Positions 51,774 through 63,537 are shown, counted from the first letter of the stretch. The stretch: 64,000 nucleotides of DNA from Comamonas badia DSM 17552 (GCF_000484635.1 NZ_AXVM01000004.1:248001-312000), one strand, 5' to 3'. Notes: generated by a model not told the origin, from the sequence alone. Numbers and translations are program-made.

Positions 51774-53588
51774 ATGACGACGCATGTCGTGGCCACGGCT
51801 GGCCATGTGGACCACGGCAAGAGCACCCTGGTCCATGCACTGACCGGGATGGAGACCGACCGCCGGGAGCAGGAGCGTGCGCGCGGCCTCACCATAGACC
51901 TCGGTTTTGCGTGGACGACGCTGCCGTCGGGCCGCGAAATATCGTTTGTGGACGTACCTGGCCACGGGCGCTTCATCGGCAACGCCATCGCCGGACTGGC
52001 CACGGCGCCCGCCGTATGCTTCGTGGTGGCGGCCGACGAAGGCTGGTCGGCCCAGTCTGGCGAGCACCGCGATGCCATTGCCGCGCTCGGCATCCGTCAT
52101 GGGCTGGTCGTCGTCACCAAAGCCGATCGCGCGCCCGACCTGGTGGCTTCAACCATAGGGCGCGCACGCAGCGAGTTTGCACACACGGGCTTACGCGACG
52201 CCCCGGCCGTCGCCGTATCTGCCCTGCTGGGCAGCGGACTGGACGAGCTCAAGCGGGCACTCGACCAGGTTCTCGCGGCAGTGCCCGCCCCAGACCTTGC
52301 AGGTCGGCTGCGGCTGTGGATTGACCGCGGATTCAGCATTTCAGGAGCAGGCACGGTGGCCACCGGAACGTTGACCGCCGGCACACTGACAAGGGGCGAG
52401 TCGCTGTGGCTGACGAGCCAGGAGCGATCGCCACGGGAGGTGACTATCCGTGGCCTGGAGTCACGCGAGACCGCCACTGGAGCTTTATATCCGGTGAGCC
52501 GGGCAGCGGTCAATCTGCGCGGTGTTGCCGCGACAGAGGTGCGTCGTGGCCAAGCCTTGATCGCGCCTGGCGTCTGGCACATGGCTACGGCGGTTGACGT
52601 GCGCCGCATCTGCGGCGCTGCACTGGATGCCGCGCCTGTGCAGCTCGTCGCGCACATCGGTACGGCCGCCATCCCGGCGCGGTTGCGCGGCTTCGGTGGC
52701 GATCATGCCCGCATCACCCTCGCCTGGCCGTTGCCGCTTGCCGTGGGCGACCGGCTGCTGCTGCGCGACCCCGGCCGGCATCGGGTGGTGGGCGGCGTCG
52801 ACGTGATCGATCCAGCCCCTCCAGCGCTGCTGCGCCGCGGTGACGGAAACCGGCGTGCGTTCGCTCTCGCCACCATGCCTGCCGCGGGCGACGTGCGGAC
52901 CAAGGTCGCCGAACGGGGCGCCGTGGCAGTGGAGGAACTGCAACGCCTGGGCCTGGCTGATGCCGGCGCCGCACCGCCATCGCAGGTACGCGTGCTGGGC
53001 CGCTGGTGGGTGCACCAGCCAGCGTACGAAGCATGGGCGCAGCAGCTGCGCGCGTTGGTGGAAGAAGACGAGCGGCGCGACCCGCTCACGCGGGGTGTCT
53101 CCGAAGGGGCCGTGCAATCGGCGCTCGCGCCGTGCGCCGCGCCCTTCATCGCTCAGCTGGTGCATGACGCCGGGCTGGAACTGAACGAAGGTCACATCCG
53201 GCAGCCACGCGTCCGCGTCCATCTGGGCCGAGCCGAAACCGCGATGGGCACTTTGGAGGCACGGCTGACAGCGCAGCCATTCAACGCCCCCAGAGCCGAT
53301 GAACTGACTGCCCTTGCCCTGGGCGCCCGCGAACTCGCCGCTGCCGAGCGCGCACAGCGGGTGCTGCGCTTTCCGGGTGGTGTGGTCCTGCTGCCCGCTG
53401 CACCGCGGCTGGCGATACGGATACTCGCGCAGCTGCCGCAGCCCTTTACCACCAGCCAGGCGCGGCAGGCGCTGGTCACTTCGCGCCGCGTGGCGATTCC
53501 CTTGCTGGAGTACCTGGACAGAAAAGGGCTCACCCGGCGGGTGGATGACGACCACCGCGAAGTGCGGCGCGAGACGCCGGCGCAGTAG
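51774..53588 (+). CDS. selB: Selenocysteine-specific elongation factor SelB
   Basis: A 604-residue translational GTPase delivering Sec-tRNA to UGA codons next to a SECIS element. G1 is GHVDHGKST, G3 DVPGHGRF and the NKxD motif reads TKAD. The C-terminal ~250 residues would form winged-helix domains that bind SECIS RNA. The start is the ATG at 51774 (MTTHVVATAGHVDHG); a GTG at 51762 is an alternative. The gene lies between tRNA-Sec and the formate dehydrogenase operon, which contains the likely client UGA. No selA or selD is in the window. Confidence 0.93.
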   Translation: MTTHVVATAGHVDHGKSTLVHALTGMETDRREQERARGLTIDLGFAWTTLPSGREISFVDVPGHGRFIGNAIAGLATAPAVCFVVAADEGWSAQSGEHRDAIAALGIRHGLVVVTKADRAPDLVASTIGRARSEFAHTGLRDAPAVAVSALLGSGLDELKRALDQVLAAVPAPDLAGRLRLWIDRGFSISGAGTVATGTLTAGTLTRGESLWLTSQERSPREVTIRGLESRETATGALYPVSRAAVNLRGVAATEVRRGQALIAPGVWHMATAVDVRRICGAALDAAPVQLVAHIGTAAIPARLRGFGGDHARITLAWPLPLAVGDRLLLRDPGRHRVVGGVDVIDPAPPALLRRGDGNRRAFALATMPAAGDVRTKVAERGAVAVEELQRLGLADAGAAPPSQVRVLGRWWVHQPAYEAWAQQLRALVEEDERRDPLTRGVSEGAVQSALAPCAAPFIAQLVHDAGLELNEGHIRQPRVRVHLGRAETAMGTLEARLTAQPFNAPRADELTALALGARELAAAERAQRVLRFPGGVVLLPAAPRLAIRILAQLPQPFTTSQARQALVTSRRVAIPLLEYLDRKGLTRRVDDDHREVRRETPAQ

Positions 53589-53605
53589 TCAATGCGCCCG
53601 GCCCG

Positions 53606-54574
53606 TCAGCGGCCGTTCCCGCCGTCCTCCTTTTTGCGGCTTTGCACGTGCTGAAAGCCGAACCGCCCCTTGATGCACAGATTGCCATGTCCGATGGAAT
53701 GGTCATGGGGCGAGGTGACCTTGACGATCTCGTTGTCCTGCACATGCAGCGTCACGTTGCAGCCCACGCCGCAGTAGGTGCATACCGTGGTGGTCTGCGT
53801 CTGACGGGATTCATCCCAGGTATCTGCAGCGCGCATGTCGTATTCGGACTTGAACGACAGCGCACCCGTGGGGCAGACCTCCACGCAGTTGCCGCAGAAA
53901 ACGCAGGCGGAATCGGGCAGATCAACCGCAAATTCGGTGGAAATCTGCGAATCGAACCCGCGCCCGGCGATCTGGATCGCGAAGCTGTTTTGCCACTGAG
54001 GGCCACAGGCATCCACGCACTTGTAGCAGAGGATGCACTTGCTGTACTGGCGCACGAAAAGGTCGTTGTCCACCTTGTCGGGCTGGGCCATGGTCGCCGC
54101 CACGCTGCCATCGCCCAGGTGGTGCTCGCCCGGCTGGTGCACGTCGCGCTGCAGGCTCTCGCCCGCCGGCGCGCCATGGCGCTCAGGATCGGCTTCGTAG
54201 CGCTGCATCCATCCGTCAATGCCCGGCGTGGTGGACAGGTCCACCGAAGAGCCCAGCAGCTCCAGCACCATGCGGCGGCTGTGGCGCACGCGCTCGCTGT
54301 CGGTCAGCACCTCCATGCCGGGCTCGACCTTGCGCGAGCAGGAAGGCACCAGCACGCGCGCGCCCTTGACCTCGACCATGCAGACGCGGCAGGCGTTCTT
54401 GGGCGTGAGCGTATCGCCCCAGCAGAGGGTGGGCGTTTCCTTGCGGGCGGCGTTGCAGGCGGCAAGAAGGGTGCTGCCTTCGGGCACGCTCACGGGCGCA
54501 CCGTCCACGGTAATCGTCACCATCTGCACAGCCTTGTGCGTCTCGGCTGTCATGCCTGTGTCGATTGCATTCAT
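53606..54574 (-). CDS. Formate dehydrogenase iron-sulfur subunit: NuoG-like N-terminal half including the Mo/W-proximal cluster domain
   Basis: A 322-residue protein with four cluster sites: [2Fe-2S] at Cys51, 62, 65, 79; [4Fe-4S] at Cys180, 183, 186, 190 and at Cys224, 227, 230, 234; and a molybdopterin-oxidoreductase Fe4S4 domain at Cys265, 268, 272, 300 (CTYCGVGC and GNLCIKGRFGF). In ordinary NAD-linked formate dehydrogenases these are the first ~270 residues of the catalytic alpha chain plus its proximal cluster domain. Here they are a separate polypeptide that stops just after that domain. The start overlaps the diaphorase-subunit stop (ATGA). The NuoG His/Cys cluster between the first two is absent. 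Confidence 0.85.
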   Translation of the reverse strand: MNAIDTGMTAETHKAVQMVTITVDGAPVSVPEGSTLLAACNAARKETPTLCWGDTLTPKNACRVCMVEVKGARVLVPSCSRKVEPGMEVLTDSERVRHSRRMVLELLGSSVDLSTTPGIDGWMQRYEADPERHGAPAGESLQRDVHQPGEHHLGDGSVAATMAQPDKVDNDLFVRQYSKCILCYKCVDACGPQWQNSFAIQIAGRGFDSQISTEFAVDLPDSACVFCGNCVEVCPTGALSFKSEYDMRAADTWDESRQTQTTTVCTYCGVGCNVTLHVQDNEIVKVTSPHDHSIGHGNLCIKGRFGFQHVQSRKKEDGGNGR

Positions 54575-56424
54575 GCCGCCTCCTTCAGCGTGCCGAGGCG
54601 ATCGATCGCCGACTCGATGGCGTTCCAGGCGGCCTGCCCGAGACCGCAGATCGAAGCGTCCTTCATCACCTGGCCAACGTCGCGCAGCAATGCGATATCG
54701 CGCTCCTGCGCGCCATCGCCCCGGCGGCTGTGCAGGATGCGCAGCAGCGCCTCTTCCTGACGCACCGTACCGACGCGGCAGGGCACGCACTGACCGCAGG
54801 ATTCGTCGCGAAAGAAGCTGGCGATGCGCAGCAGAATTCCCGGCAACTCCACGGTATCGTCAAACGCCAGCACGACACCGGAGCCCAGCGTGGTTTGGTG
54901 GGCGCGGGCGCCTTCAAAGGTGAGCGGAATGTGCAGTTCATCCGCACGCACGAAGCCGCCGGCGGCGCCACCCAGCAACACCGCCTGCAGCGTGCGGCCT
55001 TGGGGCAGCCCGCCCGCCAGCGCGATCACCTCGCCCAGCGTCGCGCCGAACGGCACCTCATACACGCCGGGGCGCACCACATTGCCCGACACGCAAAACA
55101 GCTTCGGACCGGTGGAATCCTGCGTGCCGATGCGGGCGTACTGCGCGCCACCCCGCTGCAGGATGAGCGGGATGTTGCAGAGCGTCTCGACGTTGTTCAC
55201 CACCGTCGGCCGACCGAAAAGCCCGTGCTCAAAGGGGAAAGGTGGTTTGGTGCGCGGCTCGCCGCGATAGCCTTCGATGGAGTTGAAGATCGCCGTCTCT
55301 TCGCCGCAGATGTAGGCGCCTGCGCCGCGCCGGATTTCGATATCGAAACCAAAGCCGGCCTCCAGGATGTCCGCTCCCAAAAATCCCCGCTCGCGCGCCT
55401 TGGCAATGGCGTTGCTCAGCATGCGGAACGAGCGCGGGTATTCTCCACGCAGGTAGATGTAGCCGCGCTCGGCGCCGATGGCAAAGCCAGCGATCGTCAT
55501 GGCTTCGATGAGCGCAAAGGGGTCGCCTTCCAGCAGCACCCTGTCCTTGAAGGTGCCGGGCTCGCTCTCGTCCGCATTGCAGACGAGGTAGCGCGGCGCC
55601 GCGCTCTGCCTGGCCGTGCTTTCCCACTTGACACCCGTCGGAAACGCCGCCCCGCCGCGCCCCATGAGGCGGGACGCCTTGACTTCGGCAACCACCTGCC
55701 CCGCACCCATCGCAAAGGCTCGTTTGAGCCCCTCGTACCCGCCTGCCGCGAGATAGTCTTCCAGGCTTTCCGGGTTCACCTTGCCGATGCGCCCGAGCAG
55801 CATCAACCCGGCCTCGCCCGCCTGCGGCACGGCCACGCTGGGCGGCACTTCGGCCGACAAGGTCTGCGGGCCTTGCTGCAGCGCGCGCACGATGTCATCC
55901 GCGCTGGCGGCACCGATGAGGTGCTCGTGCGGCGGATCACCCGCCTCCACCGCCAGCGCCACCGGCGCACGCTCGCAGGCGCCAAGACAGGGGCTGGGTT
56001 TCCAGCCGGAATGCGCCCCCGCATGGCCCAGCCGCTGCTCGAGCCCGCTGCACAGCTCCCTGGACCCGCGCGCCATGCAGGCGATGTCGGTACAGACATG
56101 CGCGATGCGCCTGGGGCGCGGGCTGGTGGAGAACAGCCCGTAGAACGTCGCCACGCTGTAAACATCGGCTGGCGCCACATGCAGGCGCTTGCCGATGTAG
56201 TTGAGTGCCCCGGGGCTGATCCAGCCCGTGCGGTCGTTCACCGCATGCAAGGCCTCCAGCACCAGATGCCGGCGCGCGCGTTCCCGGCCCGTGTGCGCGC
56301 GGCGATGGTCTTGCTCGTCACGCTCGCCGCCATGCCAGCCACCGTCGCCAGGGCCGCCCAGTCGCCGGTCTATGGCCTCACGCTCCTCCGCAAATGGCTC
56401 TGCGCTGGAAAACTTCAAATCCAC
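54571..56424 (-). CDS. fdhB: Formate dehydrogenase diaphorase subunit, NuoE-NuoF fusion
   Basis: A 617-residue fusion. The N-terminal NuoE-like thioredoxin-fold part binds [2Fe-2S] through Cys111, 116, 146, 150. The NuoF-like part has the FMN/NAD motif GRGGAAFPTGVKW (255-267), CNADESEPGTFKDR, GAGAYICGEETAI and a [4Fe-4S] site at Cys543, 546, 549 and 593 (ESCGQCVPCRVGT, SICG). It passes electrons from the iron-sulfur chain to NAD+. The layout matches beta subunits of soluble NAD-dependent tungsten/molybdenum formate dehydrogenases. It begins 12 bases after the catalytic subunit gene. Confidence 0.9.
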   Translation of the reverse strand: MDLKFSSAEPFAEEREAIDRRLGGPGDGGWHGGERDEQDHRRAHTGRERARRHLVLEALHAVNDRTGWISPGALNYIGKRLHVAPADVYSVATFYGLFSTSPRPRRIAHVCTDIACMARGSRELCSGLEQRLGHAGAHSGWKPSPCLGACERAPVALAVEAGDPPHEHLIGAASADDIVRALQQGPQTLSAEVPPSVAVPQAGEAGLMLLGRIGKVNPESLEDYLAAGGYEGLKRAFAMGAGQVVAEVKASRLMGRGGAAFPTGVKWESTARQSAAPRYLVCNADESEPGTFKDRVLLEGDPFALIEAMTIAGFAIGAERGYIYLRGEYPRSFRMLSNAIAKARERGFLGADILEAGFGFDIEIRRGAGAYICGEETAIFNSIEGYRGEPRTKPPFPFEHGLFGRPTVVNNVETLCNIPLILQRGGAQYARIGTQDSTGPKLFCVSGNVVRPGVYEVPFGATLGEVIALAGGLPQGRTLQAVLLGGAAGGFVRADELHIPLTFEGARAHQTTLGSGVVLAFDDTVELPGILLRIASFFRDESCGQCVPCRVGTVRQEEALLRILHSRRGDGAQERDIALLRDVGQVMKDASICGLGQAAWNAIESAIDRLGTLKEAA

Positions 56425-56436
56425 GGATCGTCCTTC

Positions 56437-58425
56437 CTATTTCGCCGTTGCCAACTCGCCACTGCGCACCTCGTGATCGGCGCTCGCCCGCGCGCGCCAG
56501 TTTGCGGGCCGGGTCTCCTGGGTTTTTTCCACCCTGACCGCCGTGGCCTTGAATTCAGCCGTCTTGGCGATCGGATCATGCGCCTCGATGGTGAGCGCGT
56601 TGACGTCCACGTCGTCGGGGAAATTGCAGGCCATGAAGAGCAGCCCCGGGCGCAGGCCCGGATCACGGCGCACCGGCGCCAGCACCGAGCCGCGGCGCGA
56701 TGTCACGCGCACCACCTCATCCTCGGCCATGCCCATGCGGGCCATATCCTCCGGCGACATATCCACGCAGCCGCCAAAGCGGATGGGCGAATTGAAGCCA
56801 CCGGATTGCACGCCCGTGTTGTAGTCCGTGAGCCGCCTGCCCGTCGTCAGGCGCAGCGGATAGTCCTCATCCAGTTTGTCGACCGGCAGGCGGTGTTCGA
56901 TGATGCCAAACGGCGCCGGACGCCCGCGTTTTTGCGGGTCTGTCTCCCACAGCCGGGCGTGCAGGAACGGGGTTTCAGGCCCCTCTTCGTCGGGGAAGGG
57001 CCATTGCACACCGCCGCGCTCGGCCAGCAGCTTCCATGTCATGCCATGGTGCGCGGGCGAAAGCGCACGCAGCTCATTCCACACCTGCTCGCCCGTCTGC
57101 ACCGGCCAGATGTGTCCCATGCGCGCCGCCAGCAGCCGCAGGATCTCGATGTCGTCCTTGGCCTGCCCTGGCGGCTGCAGCGCCTTGCGCACCAGCTGCA
57201 CGCGCCGCTCGCTGTTGGTGAAGGTGCCATCGCTCTCGCACCACATTGCCGAGGCCGGCAGCACCACATCGGCATAGGACGCGGTTTTGGTGAGAAAGAT
57301 GTCCTGCACCACGAGGTGATCGAGGTTTTCCAGGCGCCTGGTCACGGCGGCGGTATCGGCATCGGACTGCGCCGGATTCTCGCCCACGACGTAGAGACTG
57401 GTGATGTGCCCTTCGTCCATCGCCTCCATCATTTCCGAGACCGTCAGGCCTTCGCTCGTCGGCAGCGTGACGCCCCACATGCGCTCGAACTTGGCGCGGT
57501 GCCCGGAGTTGGCTACATCCTGAAAGCCCGGCAGATTCTTGGGGATGGCGCCCATGTCGCCGCCGCCCTGCACGTTGTTCTGGCCGCGCACCGGCACCAG
57601 ACCCGCGCCCCAGCGGCCGACCTGGCCGGTGAGCAGCGCAAGGTTGCACAGCGCCCGCACGTTGTCCGTGCCGTTGTGGTGCTCGGTGATGCCCAGGGTC
57701 CAGCACAGCTGCGCACGCTCGGCCTTGGCGTAGTCGTGCGCCAGTTCGCGGATCAGCTCGGCAGGCACGCCCGTCTCGCGCGCGGTGACTTCCAGGGTCC
57801 ACGGCTCGCAGGCCGCCACGTATTCCTCAAAACCCGTCGTCGCATTGGCCACGAAGGCCTCGTTCACCAGACCGGCGCGGATGATTTCGCGGCCCACGCC
57901 GTAGGCGAGCGCGATGTCGGTGCCGACATCCAGCCCCAGCCAGGTATCCGCCCACTCCGCCGTCTTGGAGCGGCGCGGATCGACGGAATAGACCTTGGCG
58001 CCCTTGTGGATGCCCTTGAGGGCGTGGTGGAAGAAGATCGGATGCGCCTCCCGGGCATTGGAGCCCCAGAAGACGATCAGATCCGCGTCCTCGATCTCCC
58101 GATAGGAGGAGGTGCCGCCCCCGGCACCAAATACCGTCACCAGACCGGCGACGCTGGGTGCGTGTCACGTTCGATTGCAGGAATCGATGTTGTTGCTGCC
58201 CATCACCGCGCGTGCGAATTTCTGCGTGATGAAGTTCAGCTCGTTGGTCGCGCGCGAGCACGAGAACATGCCGAACGCATCGGGGCCGCGGGCTTCGCGG
58301 TTGCGCCTGAAGCCCTCCGCCGCACGATCCAGCGCCTCGTCCCAGGAGGCAGGACGCAGAACACCGCCATCGCGCACCAGCGGCTCGGTCAGACGGGTAT
58401 AGGGTGGGTGAGCTGTTTTGGACAT
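56437..58425 (-). CDS. fdhA: Formate dehydrogenase catalytic subunit, selenoprotein with in-frame UGA (Sec87)
   Basis: A 662-residue molybdopterin oxidoreductase. Translation reads through a TGA at 58165-58167 as selenocysteine 87, in the context NNIDSCNRT-U-HAPSVAGL, which is exactly where formate dehydrogenases have catalytic Sec/Cys followed by His. PVRGQNNVQGGGDMGAIPKN and AYGVGREIIRAGLVNE are bis-MGD cofactor regions. The protein starts MSKTAHPPYTRLTEPLV, just past the point where an Fe4S4 domain should sit, so that domain is supplied in trans by the gene at 53606-54574. GGAGG precedes the ATG. First gene of the operon. Confidence 0.92.
58136..58164 (-). promoter_or_regulatory. SECIS-like hairpin in fdhA mRNA
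   Basis: Starting 12 nt after the UGA, GUCGCC-GGUCU-GGUGAC forms a 6-bp stem (one G-U pair) with a GGUCU loop. The position and loop sequence match the upper stem-loop of the bacterial fdhF SECIS bound by SelB. Confidence 0.8.
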
Positions 58426-58499
58426 GAGATGCCTCCAGATTGCCTCGGTATTAATATGCCATAAATATACTAGTTGTACATCATAGTGGCATGGAGTTT

Positions 58500-58533
58500 G
58501 CAGCCGGTCACTTCCCTATGCACGGCCGGCTGC
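58500..58533. terminator. GC-rich hairpin between glpD and fdhA
   Basis: GCAGCCGG and CCGGCTGC pair around an 18-base loop downstream of glpD. No T-tract follows on the minus strand, so termination is uncertain. The AT-rich segment between it and fdhA (58445-58490) holds TATATT and TATTAA boxes plus an ATGCCA/TGGCAT inverted repeat, and presumably contains the fdh promoter. Confidence 0.4.
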
Positions 58534-58551
58534 CTCGACATACGCCATTTT

Positions 58552-60153
58552 CTACGCCGAAAGCGCGTAGCGTGCAAGCAACTGCTCAAAAGCCCGCAGT
58601 TGCGGATCGCGCGCCAGCTCTTCACGCAGCACCTGGGCCACTGCGGGGGCGGCGCGTGCGGCCAGCGCCGTATCCAGAAAAAGCCAGCGGGATCGCCTCG
58701 CAAGCATATCCTCCACCGTGCGCGCGTATTCGAAGCGCGCGGCAAAGCGCACCATGGCCTCGGTAAGCCCGGGTGCCAGCTCACGCCCGCTGCCGGGCAG
58801 CGCCTGCACCGCATCCGCCTCGGTGCCATACAGGTGCAAACCGGGGGCGTCGCACAGGCGACGGGGCACCGGTGCACGCGGCGCACCGACGAGGGGCAAG
58901 TCGCGCGTCACGCCTGCGGCGCGCCGCTCCAGCAAACCACTGCTCATGCATTTTTCGAGCACATCCTCGGCCATCGCGCGGTAGGTCGTCCACTTGCCCC
59001 CGGTGACGGTGACCAGGCCGCTCTTTTCCACCCAGACATGGTGCTCGCGGCTCACGCCACTCGTCTGCACACCCGCGGCCTGCGGGCGCACCAGCGGGCG
59101 CAGCCCCGCCCAGCAGCTGCGCACGTCCGCGGGCTGGGGCGCGCGGCGCAGGTACTTGGCCGATTCGCGCAGCAGGAAGGCAACCTCCTGCGGCAGCGCG
59201 CGCGGCTCGATTTCGGCCTGCGGCCGCTCGGTATCGGTGGTGCCCACCAGCACCTTGCCCAGCCAGGGCACGGCAAACAGCACCCGGCCATCGGCGGTCC
59301 TGGGCACCAGCAAGGCGTGGTCCGACGGCAGGAATTCACGCTCCAGCACCAGATGCACACCCTGGCTGGGCACCACCAGCGGGGCGTGCGAGGCACCGGT
59401 GGAGCGTGCATCCATGGCGCGCACCTCGTCCACCCACACGCCGGCGGCGTTGACCACCGCCCGGGCGCGCACGGTGAAACTGCGTACGCTTTCCGCGTCT
59501 TCGCAGATCAGCGCATGCACCCTGCCGCCCTCGTGCTGCAAGGCACGTACCGGGCAGTAGTTGAGGAGCAGCGCGCCCCTGCGCGCGGCCGTGCGCGCCA
59601 GCGCCAGTGCCAGGCGCGCATCGTCAAACTGTCCATCCCAATACCTGACGCCGCCGCGCAGCCCCTCGGCACGGATGCCCGGAAGCGCCTGCAGAACCCG
59701 CATGCGCGAGAGAAATTCGGTGCCGCCCAGGCCGGCGCTGCCGGCCAGCAGGTCGTAGGCCTTGAGACCCGCGCCATAGAACGGCGCCTCCCACAGGTGG
59801 TAGGCGGGCATGACGAAGGCCAGCGGCTGCGCCAGGTGGGATGCGTTGTGCAGCAGCGTGGTGCGCTCATGCAGCGCCTCGCGCACCAGGTGGATATTGC
59901 CCTGCGCCAGGTAGCGCACGCCGCCATGCGCAAGCTTGGTGGCGCGCGATGAGGTGCCCTTGGCGAAGTCGTGCGCCTCCAGCAGCACGACGGAAAAGCC
60001 CCGCGCCGCGGCATCCAGCGCCACGCCCAGGCCGGTGGCGCCGCCGCCGATCACCGCCAGATCCCAGGTGCGCGCATCGGCGAGCCGGTCGAGCAACTGC
60101 GCGCGATCGGTGGCGACCGGTGCTCCATCCATTGCGTTGCCTGAAGACTGCAT
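58552..60153 (-). CDS. glpD: Glycerol-3-phosphate dehydrogenase, aerobic FAD type
   Basis: Membrane-associated flavoprotein of 533 residues oxidising glycerol-3-phosphate to dihydroxyacetone phosphate. The FAD motif [20 protein letters not shown] lies near the N-terminus, followed by [37 protein letters not shown] and [15 protein letters not shown] are typical. The start is either 60153 ([10 protein letters not shown]) or 60132 ([10 protein letters not shown]); earlier in-frame ATGs would run into glpK. Divergent from glpK with only 26-47 bases between the starts. Confidence 0.92.
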   Translation of the reverse strand: MQSSGNAMDGAPVATDRAQLLDRLADARTWDLAVIGGGATGLGVALDAAARGFSVVLLEAHDFAKGTSSRATKLAHGGVRYLAQGNIHLVREALHERTTLLHNASHLAQPLAFVMPAYHLWEAPFYGAGLKAYDLLAGSAGLGGTEFLSRMRVLQALPGIRAEGLRGGVRYWDGQFDDARLALALARTAARRGALLLNYCPVRALQHEGGRVHALICEDAESVRSFTVRARAVVNAAGVWVDEVRAMDARSTGASHAPLVVPSQGVHLVLEREFLPSDHALLVPRTADGRVLFAVPWLGKVLVGTTDTERPQAEIEPRALPQEVAFLLRESAKYLRRAPQPADVRSCWAGLRPLVRPQAAGVQTSGVSREHHVWVEKSGLVTVTGGKWTTYRAMAEDVLEKCMSSGLLERRAAGVTRDLPLVGAPRAPVPRRLCDAPGLHLYGTEADAVQALPGSGRELAPGLTEAMVRFAARFEYARTVEDMLARRSRWLFLDTALAARAAPAVAQVLREELARDPQLRAFEQLLARYALSA

Positions 60154-60179
60154 CCGCGCTTGCCCTATGCTTGCATGCC

Positions 60180-61685
<1,506 letters not shown>

Positions 61686-61747
61686 ACCAAATATGGCTTC
61701 AGTGCAATACAGACAAGCGCGGACAGCTATCATTTAAAGGAAACACC

Positions 61748-62584
61748 ATGACCACAGGCACCCACAACCCCCTGATCGCCTTCATCGGCGGCGGCAACAT
61801 GGCCAGCGCACTGATCGGCGGACTGGTGCAGCAGGGCGTGAGCCCGGAGCAACTCACCGTCATCGAGCCCTTCGACGCCACGCGCGCCGCGCTGCTGGAG
61901 CGCTTCGGCATCCGCGCGGCGGCCGATGCCGTGGCCGCGGCCCCCACGCTGGCGCATGCCGATCTGGTGATCTGGGCCGTCAAGCCGCAGGTGTTTCGCG
62001 AAGCCACCGAACCCGTGGCGCCGCATGTGCGCTCCGCGCTGCACCTGAGCGTGGCGGCCGGCATCGCCACCGACAGCATCGCGCGCTGGCTGGGCACGGG
62101 CCGCATCGTGCGCGCCATGCCCAACATGCCGGCGCTGATCGGCCAGGGCATCAGCGGCCTGTTTGCACGCGCGCAAGTGAGCACGGTCGACAGGGCGCAG
62201 ATCGAACGCGTGATGGGCTCCACCGGCGAGCTGCTGTGGGTACAGGAGGAAGGCCAGCTCGATGCGGTGACGGCGCTTTCCGGCTCCGGCCCGGCCTATG
62301 TGTTTTTCTTTCTTGAAGCCATGGTCCAGGCCGGACAGGCCATGGGGCTGAGCACGGAGCAATCGCAGCGCCTGGCGCTGGCCACCTTCCGCGGCGCGGC
62401 CGAGCTGGCCCTGCGCTCCGATGAATCACCCGCCACGCTGCGCCAGCGCGTCACCAGCAAGGGCGGCACCACGCATGCCGCCATCGCCTCGATGCAGCAG
62501 GCGCAGGTGCCGGAGCATTTCATCGCCGCCATGAAGGCCGCCGAGCAGCGGGCCCGTGAGCTGGCCGCCGAATTCGGCGCCTGA
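61748..62584 (+). CDS. proC: Pyrroline-5-carboxylate reductase
   Basis: Last enzyme of proline synthesis, 278 residues from the ATG at 61748 with AAAGGAA as ribosome-binding site. The NAD(P) motif IAFIGGGNMASALIGGL is near residue 10. AVKPQVFREA and the C-terminal LSGSGPAYVFFFLEAMVQAG and VTSKGGTTHAAI are family signatures. It is convergent with ubiA; the two stop codons are directly adjacent. Confidence 0.95.
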   Translation: MTTGTHNPLIAFIGGGNMASALIGGLVQQGVSPEQLTVIEPFDATRAALLERFGIRAAADAVAAAPTLAHADLVIWAVKPQVFREATEPVAPHVRSALHLSVAAGIATDSIARWLGTGRIVRAMPNMPALIGQGISGLFARAQVSTVDRAQIERVMGSTGELLWVQEEGQLDAVTALSGSGPAYVFFFLEAMVQAGQAMGLSTEQSQRLALATFRGAAELALRSDESPATLRQRVTSKGGTTHAAIASMQQAQVPEHFIAAMKAAEQRARELAAEFGA

Positions 62585-63472
62585 TCAACCGAACGCCAGC
62601 GACAGCGCAATCCCGGCGAACACCGTCGCGCCCAGCCAGTGGTTCTGGCTGAAGGCGACGAAGCAGCCTGCGCGCGTGCGGTCCCTGATCAGCGTGTAAT
62701 GCCACAGCGCCTGTGCCGCGGCAACCGCAAATGCTATGTAAAGAAGAGCTGACGGCGCATGGCTGGCGGCGAAAAACAGCCATATGGCCAGATAGCACAG
62801 GTAAAACAGCATGATCGCCGCCACGTCCAGGCGCCCGAGCGTGATGGCCGAGGTCTTCATGCCTATCCTGAGGTCATCGTCGCGGTCCACCATGGCGTAC
62901 TCAGTGTCGTAGGCCAGCACCCAGAACAGGTTGCCCACGAGCAGCAGCCAGCCTTCCAGCGGCACCTGGTTCTGCACCGCCGCGAACGCGATCGGAATAC
63001 CGAAGCTGAAGGCCACGCCCAGTACCGCCTGCGGCATGGAAACATGGCGCTTGGCGTAGGGGTAGGCAATGGCAATCGCCAGCGCCGGAAACGAGAGCGC
63101 AATCGCCGTGGCGTTGGTCGTGAGCACCAGCAAGAAGGCAATGAAGGCCAGCACCGCGCCGACGGCCAGCGCCTCGCGCGCGCCGAGCTCGCCGGTGGTG
63201 ACCGGGCGGCGGGCGGTGCGCTTCACATGCCGGTCGAACTCGCGGTCCGCCACGTCGTTGACGCAGCAGCCCGCCGAGCGCATGAGGATGGTGCCGGCAA
63301 CGAATACGGCAAGCAGGTGCCAGCCCGGAAAGCCGCCTGCCGCCAGCCACAGCGCCGACAGCGTGGGCCAGAGCAGCACCAGCCAGCCGGCCGGGCGGTT
63401 GAAGCGGATCAGATCGAGGTAAAGCGCAAGCCGGGTGCGCTGCGGCGGGGCGGCAAGGGTGGAATCCGTCAT
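62585..63472 (-). CDS. ubiA: 4-Hydroxybenzoate polyprenyltransferase
   Basis: Membrane prenyltransferase of ubiquinone synthesis, 295 residues with about eight membrane segments. The Mg-prenyl-diphosphate motifs are [14 protein letters not shown] (72-85) and [17 protein letters not shown] in the central cytosolic loop. [19 protein letters not shown]-like [20 protein letters not shown] is the usual N-terminus. Presence of ubiA fits a ubiquinone-using proteobacterium. Confidence 0.95.
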   Translation of the reverse strand: MTDSTLAAPPQRTRLALYLDLIRFNRPAGWLVLLWPTLSALWLAAGGFPGWHLLAVFVAGTILMRSAGCCVNDVADREFDRHVKRTARRPVTTGELGAREALAVGAVLAFIAFLLVLTTNATAIALSFPALAIAIAYPYAKRHVSMPQAVLGVAFSFGIPIAFAAVQNQVPLEGWLLLVGNLFWVLAYDTEYAMVDRDDDLRIGMKTSAITLGRLDVAAIMLFYLCYLAIWLFFAASHAPSALLYIAFAVAAAQALWHYTLIRDRTRAGCFVAFSQNHWLGATVFAGIALSLAFG

Positions 63473-63492
63473 GCGCCGATTGTCGCGCCATC

Positions 63493-63517
63493 AAAAATGC
63501 CCGCCGCGGGCGGGCAT
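63493..63517 (-). terminator. Rho-independent terminator after the Dps-family gene
   Basis: ATGCCCGCC-cgc-GGCGGGCAT forms a 9-bp stem followed on the minus strand by TTTTTGA, 20 bases past the gene's stop codon. Confidence 0.8.
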
Positions 63518-63537
63518 GGTGGCGACGCTTCAGGCCG

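Noticed and set aside
54565-58464. A 1299-codon open frame on the plus strand, plus similar long plus-strand frames at 18587-20374 and 22502-24937
   Set aside because: They lie opposite well-conserved formate dehydrogenase and acyl-CoA genes and have low-complexity His/Arg/Gln/Gly-rich composition typical of antisense frames in GC-rich DNA; no domain is recognisable.
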